Below, piece by piece: positions 24,678 to 31,900 of a stretch of 33,766 bases of DNA (its first letter is position 1; each line of letters opens with the position of its first letter). Origin of the DNA: Desulfamplus sp. (GTDB taxonomy: Bacteria; Desulfobacterota; Desulfobacteria; Desulfobacterales; Desulfobacteraceae); the NCBI GenBank assembly GCA_015231705.1, contig JADGBC010000018.1, positions 1 to 33,766 of the forward strand. The letters run 5' to 3'. The position numbers and the translations under genes were made by a program. The notes beneath the pieces are model-generated. The model saw nothing but the letters and a program-made list of their open reading frames with translations. It searched no databases and had not been told where the DNA came from.

Positions 24678-25364
24678 TTAACTTGACGATTCTTCTCTTT
24701 TGACAGGTCGTTGCAGACTCCAGTGAACAGGATCATTTCCAGTGTTCTCAATACCCTGGATAATCACATCAATCATTGGATCTACAAGCTCTTCAAGATT
24801 GTCAGGGTTTCCGGTCATTACCCAGTTAGTCACCAGATGCTCGATTGTTCCGAGAATCATTGACCTTATAAGATACGGATTGGTGCCCTTTTTAAACTCT
24901 CCTGTCTCAATTCCCTGGTCAATTACCGTTGTAATCTGTTTTATTCCAGCCTTGATTGCCACATGACCTTCAGTCTCCAGAAAATTTTTATTATGTTTCA
25001 AATAGAGCATGAGAACCGCAGCAAAATCAGGATTTTTCTGGTAGGAATCAATAAAAAGAAAAACAATTGCCCGAAGTTTGTTTGCCGCCCCGCGTATTAA
25101 TTTCAAATGAAACGTCATGGTATCAAAAAGCATTTGTGAAGCATCAACAGGAATTGAGAATAAAAGTCCCTCTTTGGTTAGAAAGTACTCATAGATAGAT
25201 GCTTCTGAAATTTTGGCCTTCTTGGCTATTTCCGATATAGTCGCCTCTTTAAAGCCTCTTTGGGAAAAGACCTTGGTTGCCGTATCAATGATCTTTTTCT
25301 TTCTTATGTCTGTCTTGTTCTGTGGCATGGCTGTTGAACCCTTGCGAATCAAATTTTTTTTCAT
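24678..25364 (-). CDS. TetR/AcrR-family transcriptional regulator
   Basis: 228 residues. The N-terminal HTH is standard: IIDTATKVFSQRGFKEATISEIAKKAKISEASIYEYF. The remaining ~150 residues are a helical ligand-binding domain (FSIPVDASQMLFDTMTFHLK, IRSMILGTIEHLVTNW) of the FadR/AcrR kind that often senses acyl-CoA. GGGGTG lies upstream of ATG 25364. It is the first gene of the minus-strand cluster and is probably its regulator, with an ATAT-rich palindrome just upstream as candidate operator. The ligand is not known; an acyl-CoA intermediate of the cluster is a reasonable guess. Confidence 0.85.
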   Translation of the reverse strand: MKKNLIRKGSTAMPQNKTDIRKKKIIDTATKVFSQRGFKEATISEIAKKAKISEASIYEYFLTKEGLLFSIPVDASQMLFDTMTFHLKLIRGAANKLRAIVFLFIDSYQKNPDFAAVLMLYLKHNKNFLETEGHVAIKAGIKQITTVIDQGIETGEFKKGTNPYLIRSMILGTIEHLVTNWVMTGNPDNLEELVDPMIDVIIQGIENTGNDPVHWSLQRPVKREESSS

Positions 25365-25377
25365 TATTCACCCCTTG

Positions 25378-25392
25378 TATATATCATATATA
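25378..25392. promoter_or_regulatory. Palindrome upstream of tetR, candidate operator
   Basis: tatatat-c-atatata is a perfect 15-bp odd palindrome starting 14 bases before the tetR start codon. It is low in complexity, so chance is possible. A second inverted repeat, cttttatt/aataaaag, follows at about 25401-25428. Confidence 0.35.
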
Positions 25393-25877
25393 TGGTGAGA
25401 CTTTTATTCTGTCAATAAAATAAAAGTCATTCTATTAAAATAGATAATTTTTTTATCTATCTAAACTCAATTAATGACTATAAATAATATTAAACTTTTA
25501 AATTCAGCTAAAATACAAACCTCAACACTGAATAGACACCCTATATACTCCCTGAATAATCTCCTGATGAGAAAAAATCTTTATCATTAGTTGAATTCCG
25601 TATCCGTGTCGCTTTATTTTACCCATTACACGCCCTTAAAACGTAAGCTAAAAATTAGAATCACTCGGTATACAGAACGAATTAATCAGAAACAGTCAGA
25701 TAATTAAAGATACTTATTCCTATTTTTAGATACGCTTAAATCTTTATATCGATATTATATTTATTTTATTTATTATTTTCTATAAAATAAATATTGACTT
25801 TAAGAAAAATATATAATAACTAAAATATCTATAGCTGAATAACAGCTAATTCTAACCAATCAAAGGAGGGCGTCCCC
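25393..25877. other. AT-rich divergent intergenic region (tetR / HTH-receiver)
   Basis: About 485 bases with very high AT content between the divergent regulator genes. No coding sequence or RNA gene recognised. It must carry the promoters for both directions, but the AT richness makes any -10/-35 call unreliable. Confidence 0.4.
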
Positions 25878-26450
25878 ATGGAAGACACCATGACTGTATT
25901 TACCGCAAGCAAGTACTGCAATGTCTCATCCAAAACAATTATAAACTGGATTGATGCCGGCCACATCAAAGCCTACAAAACGGTGGGTGGACATCGAAGA
26001 ATCAAGAAAACCGACCTGGAAAATTTTATGGAAAACCAGGGCATACCTATTCCAAGAGCAAATGATGAGACAGCCAGAAAGAAAATTTTGGTTGTGGACG
26101 ATGACCTCATCATTGTTGAGTCCATTGTTCAGTGCCTTGAGGAGGATCAGTATGATTATGAAGTGATATCGGCTTCTGACGGATTTGAGGCAGGCCTTCA
26201 GGTCAACCATTTCAAACCGGATCTGCTCATACTTGATATAATGATGCCGGACATCAAAGGATATGAAGTGTGCAAAAAGATAAAATCCACCAAAGAGACC
26301 GAACATATCAAGATCATAGTCCTGTCTGCCTATCTGGACGATGAAAAATTTCAGCAGATGAAAGAAAATGGGGCAGATCTTTGTCTTTCAAAACCTTTAC
26401 CTCTATCTCGACTCAAAGATGAAGTGGCAATCCTTCTTGGGTTGAAATAG
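25878..26450 (+). CDS. MerR/excisionase-type HTH fused to a response-regulator receiver domain
   Basis: 190 residues. Residues 1-55 are a helix-turn-helix of the MerR/BldC/excisionase type (TASKYCNVSSKTIINWID, then KTVGGHRRIKKTDLENFM). A short linker leads to a receiver domain at about 67-190, with ILVVDDDLIIV, phospho-acceptor Asp in LLILDIMMP, the Ser in IIVLSAY and the Lys in LCLSKPLP. This domain order, DNA-binding first and receiver last, is the reverse of most response regulators. GGAGG lies eight bases before ATG 25878. It is upstream of the metF-hdr genes on the same strand and may control them. Confidence 0.85.
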   Translation: MEDTMTVFTASKYCNVSSKTIINWIDAGHIKAYKTVGGHRRIKKTDLENFMENQGIPIPRANDETARKKILVVDDDLIIVESIVQCLEEDQYDYEVISASDGFEAGLQVNHFKPDLLILDIMMPDIKGYEVCKKIKSTKETEHIKIIVLSAYLDDEKFQQMKENGADLCLSKPLPLSRLKDEVAILLGLK

Positions 26451-26478
26451 AAACAGTTGCCATAAAGAATAATGCATC

Positions 26479-26502
26479 CCGATTTTCATGATTCGGGGCA
26501 GC
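26479..26502 (+). repeat. R1-like half-unit
   Basis: ccgattttcatgattcggggcagc resembles one half-unit of R1 (ttttcatgcttgagggtggcag in copy 3). It carries a cccga/tcggg inverted pair and lies 29 bases after the HTH-receiver stop. There is no T-tract, so a terminator role is not favoured. Confidence 0.35.
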
Positions 26503-26615
26503 TACAAAACAAACTGCCATGTCAGTTTATTTTTGAAATCAATCCCTTAATAAAATCAGTCCCTTAAAAATATAAAAGATTAAAATAACAGATATAATTA
26601 CGAAGGAGGTAGGTT

Positions 26616-27494
26616 ATGAACCTGAAAGAATCCCTGGCAAAAAAGAAATTTGTTGTTACATCGGAAATTCAGGCTCCTCTTGGCGATGACAACCCTGAAG
26701 AGCTTGTCAACAGCCTTAAAAAAGTTAGGGGCAGAATAGACGGAGTGGCTGTTTCTGATATTGAACTTGAAGGGGTTGTGGGTGACAGTATCCAGACTTG
26801 CGATATTTTACGCCAAAACAGCTTCAATGCAATCTATCAGACCACAACCCGCGATAAAAACCGGTTCCAGCTTCAAAAGGATCTCACCCTTGCCCATGAG
26901 ACCGGCGTTGAAAATCTTCTGGTATTTACAGAAGATTACCGTATTTCAGGAGACAGTCTTCAGGAGTCCATGTTTTTTCATGTTGATTCAGGAAAACTTG
27001 CCTCAGTTCTGGAGCACATGAGAGAAGGTCAGACCATTGACGGCAATGCAATGGATAAAAAGATTGAATTTGTCCTTGGTTCAGGAGTGGAGACCCCCTG
27101 GGGAAAGAATATCCCCAAAAAAGGGATGGAAGAGATGGAAGATATGATGAACATAGGTACTGGCTATTTTCTTACCACTCCGATCTTTGATGTTGATCAG
27201 TTTGAAAAATTTATGAAACAGGTCAACACCTTTAATGTGCCTGTGATTGCAGAAGTAATGATTCTTCGTACAGGCGGAATGGGTAAATTTTTGAATCGCC
27301 ACTTCAAATCCGGCCTTGTGCCTGAATGGGCTATCCAGAAACTGCTCAAGGCTCCTGACAAGATGAAGGCAAGTATTGAACTCTTTACAGATACAGTAAA
27401 CAGCCTCAAAGACCTGTGTCAGGGAATTCACATTATTACCATTGGCGGAGAAGACAAGCTGGCACAATATCTAAATGCAGCCAAACTGAAATAA
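26616..27494 (+). CDS. metF: Methylenetetrahydrofolate reductase, MetF type
   Basis: 292 residues, the length of a MetF TIM barrel. It begins FVVTSEIQAPLGDDNPEEL, followed by GVAVSDIELEGV, YQTTTRDKNRFQLQKDL, TGYFLTTPIFDVDQFEKFM and a C-terminal IHIITIGGEDKLAQYL. These match the FAD-binding barrel that interconverts methylene- and methyl-tetrahydrofolate. GGAGG lies six bases before ATG 26616. Position directly before HdrCB- and HdrA-type genes recalls the metFV-hdrABC-mvhD cluster of acetogens such as Moorella, in which MetF passes electrons through Hdr modules. In a sulfate reducer it would serve the methyl branch of the Wood-Ljungdahl pathway, probably in the oxidative direction. No MetV partner is seen in the window. 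Confidence 0.85.
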   Translation: MNLKESLAKKKFVVTSEIQAPLGDDNPEELVNSLKKVRGRIDGVAVSDIELEGVVGDSIQTCDILRQNSFNAIYQTTTRDKNRFQLQKDLTLAHETGVENLLVFTEDYRISGDSLQESMFFHVDSGKLASVLEHMREGQTIDGNAMDKKIEFVLGSGVETPWGKNIPKKGMEEMEDMMNIGTGYFLTTPIFDVDQFEKFMKQVNTFNVPVIAEVMILRTGGMGKFLNRHFKSGLVPEWAIQKLLKAPDKMKASIELFTDTVNSLKDLCQGIHIITIGGEDKLAQYLNAAKLK

Positions 27495-27613
27495 TTTTTT
27501 CCTGATTTAAAAAAGTCACATAAGCACCGCTATTTAAAGAGACTTTCACATAAAATTTTCACGATAATGTAAAGATATCATTTTAAAGGCTGTAGTCAGG
27601 AGGAATAGTCAAT
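27495..27613. other. Gap between metF and the Hdr gene with a shared 20-mer
   Basis: This 119-base stretch has no gene. agactttcacataaaatttt at 27540-27559 is identical to 4349-4368, across the end of the response-regulator gene beside R2. The preceding aaagtcacata recalls the right end of R2. Confidence 0.45.
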
Positions 27614-28906
27614 ATGGCAGAGCCAATTAAACTTCAAGAATTTACATGCGATTTTAAAGAGGAGGTCGCAAACCGCATACCCGAGGCAAATTTTGATCTG
27701 TGCCTCACATGCGGAACATGCACAGGAGGATGTCCGGCATCTGAGCAGTATGGAATGGATCCAAGAAAATTTTTGCGGATGCTTCTTCTTGGAATGGACG
27801 ATGAAATAAGAAAAAGCCCGTGGGCATGGGTATGCACCATGTGCGGACGCTGCATGTCAGCCTGCCCCATGAAAATCAATATCCCCAAATTTATTTACAA
27901 TGTACGGGGAAGCTGGGATCGAGACAAGAGACCCAAAGGAATCAGGGGTTCTTGCGATCAACACATAAAATCGGGCAATGCCATGGGCGTTCCAAAAGAG
28001 GATTTTGTATTTACAGTCGAAGATGTGGCAAACGATATCAGAGAGGCAGAGCCAGAATTTAGCGATCTTGAAATTACAGCAGATCGGGCAGGAGCTTATA
28101 TGGCCTTGAACCAGAACTCCCGCGAGCCTGTAACAGAGCCGGATGAGCTTGGCCCGCTGTGGAAAATTCTGCACAAGGCAGGAGCAGACTGGACATATCC
28201 CACAGTCATGTGGGGCGGTGAGAACTACTGCATGTTTTTAGCTGATGACGAGGGGTGGAAATATATAATGGAGGAGTTTGTTCACCATATTGAACATAAC
28301 CTCAAAAGCAAGGTGGTGGTAAATACTGAGTGAGGCCACTCATACTTCTCAATCCTGGAAGGATTGAAAAAATACAAGATTCCCCACACCTTTGAATTTA
28401 AAAGCATACTTGAGCTTTATGCCCAGTGGATCAAAGATGGCACATTAAAGGTAAACTCTGACTGGAACAAGGATCTTAAGATCAAATTCACGGTTCAGGA
28501 TCCCTGCAACATCGGCAGAAAAATTGGCACGAACAAAATTGTGGACGACTTGCGTTTTGTGGTCAAAGCCGTTGTTGGTGAAGAGAATTTCGTAGATATG
28601 GTTCCCAACCGGTCAAATAATTTCTGCTGTGGAGGCGGCGGCGGAGCCCTTCAAGCCGGCCACACAGAACAGAGAAGAGCCTATGGAAAGGTTAAATTTG
28701 ATCAAATTATTGCGACCGGTGCCAAGTATGTAATAACTCCGTGCCACAATTGCCATGCCCAGATCGAAGATATGTGCCACCATTACGGCGGCGACTACCA
28801 CACTTTGCATCTTTGGACAATAATTGCACTTGCAATGGGAATGCTTGGCGAAAATGAACGCACATATCTCGGGCCGGATCTTGCTGATTTCGGTCTGGAC
28901 ACTTAA
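27614..28906 (+). CDS. Selenocysteine-containing HdrC-HdrB-type iron-sulfur/CCG protein (UGA at codon 240)
   Basis: 430 residues if TGA 28331-28333 is read as selenocysteine. N-terminal [4Fe-4S] motifs are Cys30/33/36/40 (CLTCGTCTGGC) and Cys74/77/80/84 (CTMCGRCMSAC). Next is U240 in the local string NTE-U-GHSYF, then the CCG-type ligands Cys298 (DPCNIGRK), Cys338-339 (FCCGGGGG) and Cys377/380 (PCHNCHAQ). The order and spacing match TmcB, with U240 at the place of its ECGHAF Cys. Both halves are in one frame with no other stop, the second half has no ATG or RBS of its own, and a hairpin follows the TGA. The likely role is thiol/disulfide or electron transfer within a MetF-Hdr complex. GGAGGA precedes ATG 27614; hdrA begins 11 bases after the stop. 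Confidence 0.82.
28349..28367 (+). promoter_or_regulatory. Candidate bacterial SECIS hairpin
   Basis: tcaatcc (28349-28355) and ggattga (28361-28367) form a perfect 7-bp stem around loop uggaa, which contains GG as in the loops of bacterial SECIS elements. It starts 15 nt after the TGA at 28331-28333. Two further U-A pairs below a bulged C are possible. It lies inside the coding sequence, as bacterial SECIS must. Confidence 0.7.
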
Positions 28907-28917
28907 GGAGGTATCCG

Positions 28918-31900
28918 ATGACTCATCAAAAAAACGGTGCGGTGCTGGTTGTGGGTGCTGGCATTGCCGGTATTCAGGCATCCCTTGACCTTGCGGATTC
29001 CGGATACCTTGTATATCTTGTTGACAGCGACTCGGCCATTGGCGGTGTCATGGCCAAACTTGACAAGACATTCCCCACAAATGACTGCTCCATGTGCATC
29101 ATCTCTCCAAAACTTGTAGAAGCAGGTCGCCATCTCAACATTGAACTTTTAAATAAAACCAGAGTGAAGGAGGTTTTAGGAACCTCTGGCAACTTCAAGG
29201 TAAAACTTCTCGAAGAGCCAAGATTTATTGACCTTGAGAAGTGTACAGCCTGCGGAGAGTGTGCAAATGTATGCCCTGTGGAGCTGCCAAGCCAGTTTGA
29301 TGAAAAGCTGTGCGATCGCAAAGCTGCTTTTAAACTCTATCCTCAAGCCATGCCAAGTGCGTATACAATTGAAAAAGGAGACAGAGCTCCCTGTAAGCTG
29401 ATCTGCCCTGCAGGATTGAATGTTCAAGGTTATGTCCAGATGGTAAAACAGGGCAAATACAAAGAGGCTCTTGAGATTATAATGGAGCAGCTACCACTTC
29501 CAGGGGTTTTGGGACGCATCTGCCCCCATGAGTGCGAAAATGGCTGCCGCCGTGGTGAGCTTGACCAACCGATTGCGATCAGGGATCTCAAGCGTCTTGC
29601 AGCAGACAGCTTTGATGCAAGACAGATAGAGATTGAGTGTGCCCCTTCAACAGGAAAAAAGGTGGCTATAATAGGTTCTGGCCCAGCCGGGCTATCTGCT
29701 GCCTACCATCTTGCTAAAAAAGGGATTCAATCAACCATATTTGAGGCTCTTTCAAAAGCTGGCGGAATGCTTCGGGTTGGAATTCCCGATCATCGTCTTC
29801 CGCCTGAAGTGCTTGACCGTGACATTGAAGTTATTACCAATCTCGGGGTGGAGATACGACTCAACACTCCACTTGGAATCGATCTCTCATCTGACGGATC
29901 AAACGCTCAAGGTCAAGATGTTACCATTGACTCTCTGCTTGCAGATGGTTTTGATGCTGTATTTCTTGGTATGGGTGCACACAAAGGTATTGATCTTGCC
30001 ATACCAGGGGATCACCTTGACGGAGTAAAGCAGGGGGTGGATTATTTAAGAGAGTTGAACCTTACAGGAACGACTGCTACCGGAAAAAAAGTTGCTGTAA
30101 TTGGTGGAGGAAATGTTGCGATAGATGTGGCAAGAAGTGCGGTGCGTCTTGGTGCTGAAGAGGTGACCATAATTTATCGCCGGACACGCAAGGAGATGCC
30201 GGCATGGGAAGAGGAGATCAGTGCGGCTGAAACTGAAGGTGTCAAGATAATCTACCTGTCTGCCCCTCAGCAGGCCATTGGAACAAGCACTGATGCATCA
30301 GGAAACCAGCAGGGAACCCTGTCAGCAGTCCGCTGCATAAGAATGGAACTTGGAGAGCCAGACTCATCAGGAAGACGCAGACCAGTTCCTGTTCCGGGAA
30401 GTGAATATGATCTTGAGGTTGATCAGCTCATATGTGCTATCGGCCAGCAGCCTGATGTCTCTTCACTCAAAAAGAGGGGTGGTAGTGTTAACGACACGAA
30501 TATTGATGGTGATGGTACAGGTGGTGAAATCAAGATAACAAAATGGGCTACAACCGAGGTAAATCCCATAACCTTTGAGACTGGAAAAAAAGCAGTTTTT
30601 GCCGGTGGAGATCTACAGACAGGCCCGGGAGTTGCTATCAGTGCTATTGCCGCAGGCATGGAGGCTGCTGAATCCATAGCAAGGTATCTCAAGGGCGAAG
30701 ATATGGCTCTTGGAAGAGAGCGTAACATCACCGAATCCCCAGATTATACACCTATTCTTGAAGATATGCCCAAAGCAAAGCGGGCAAAAGTAAGAGAACT
30801 CTCCATAGAGCAGAGAAAAGGCAATTTCAATGAGGTTGAGCTTGGACTTGATCAAGAGTCAGGCAAATACGAAGCTGACCGCTGCCTTAACTGCGGTTAC
30901 TGCTCCGAATGTATGGCCTGCGTGGATGCCTGTCTTGCCAATGCAGTTGACCATTCCATGATTCCAAAAGTTCATGAGATCGAGGTTGGAGCTGTAATTC
31001 TTGCCCCTGGATTTACCCCTTTTAATCCTGCTGTATATGAAACTTACGGTTATGGTACCCATCCAAATATTGTTACAAGTATTGAATTCGAGAGGCTTCT
31101 TTCCGCATCAGGCCCATACAAGGGACACCTTGTGAGGCCCTCGGACGAGACAGAGCCCAAAAAGATAGCATGGCTTCAATGTGTAGGATCAAGAGATATA
31201 AACAGAGGAGGACACAGTTACTGCTCCGGCGTCTGCTGCATGTATGCGAACAAACAGGCGGTAATCGCCAAAGAGCACAGTGACCATGAACTTGACACTG
31301 CAATCTTTTTTATGGACATGAGAACTCACGGAAAGGAGTTTGATAAATATAATATCAGAGCAGAAGATGAAAGCGGTGTAAGATTTGTACGCTCCAGAAT
31401 CCACTCCATATTTCCCATGAGAGATGACAGACTGCGTATAGTCTATGCCACTGAATCTGGCTCAACTGCTGAAGAGATATTTGATATAGTAGTTCTGTCA
31501 ATAGGTCTTGCACCTTGTTCGGATGCTGTTGAACTTGCAAATGTGATGGGAATTGAACTTAACCGCCACCAGTTTGCAAAGACATCGAGCCTTGCTCCTG
31601 TGACAACAACAAAAGATGGAGTCTATGTATGCGGAGCATTCCAGGAGCCAAAAGATATTCCAATGTCAGTAATGGAGGCATCAGCCGCTGCTGCAATGGC
31701 AGCTCAAACTCTTGCGGATCAAAGATGGAGCCTGACCCGAACCAAAGAGCTACCACCGGAAAGGGATTTCTCCGGAATGTCACCGAGTATCGGCGTATTT
31801 GTATGCAACTGCGGAATCAACATAGGCGGGATTGCAGATGTTCCGGCAGTACGCGATTATGCTGCCACCCTGCCCTATGTAACCCATGTTGAGGATAATC

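Noticed and set aside
28331-28333. TGA as a plain nonsense mutation making a pseudogene
   Set aside because: Both halves keep every expected Cys ligand and good codon sense, the TGA sits exactly at a conserved Cys column, and a SECIS-like hairpin follows. Sequencing error remains possible but does not explain the hairpin.
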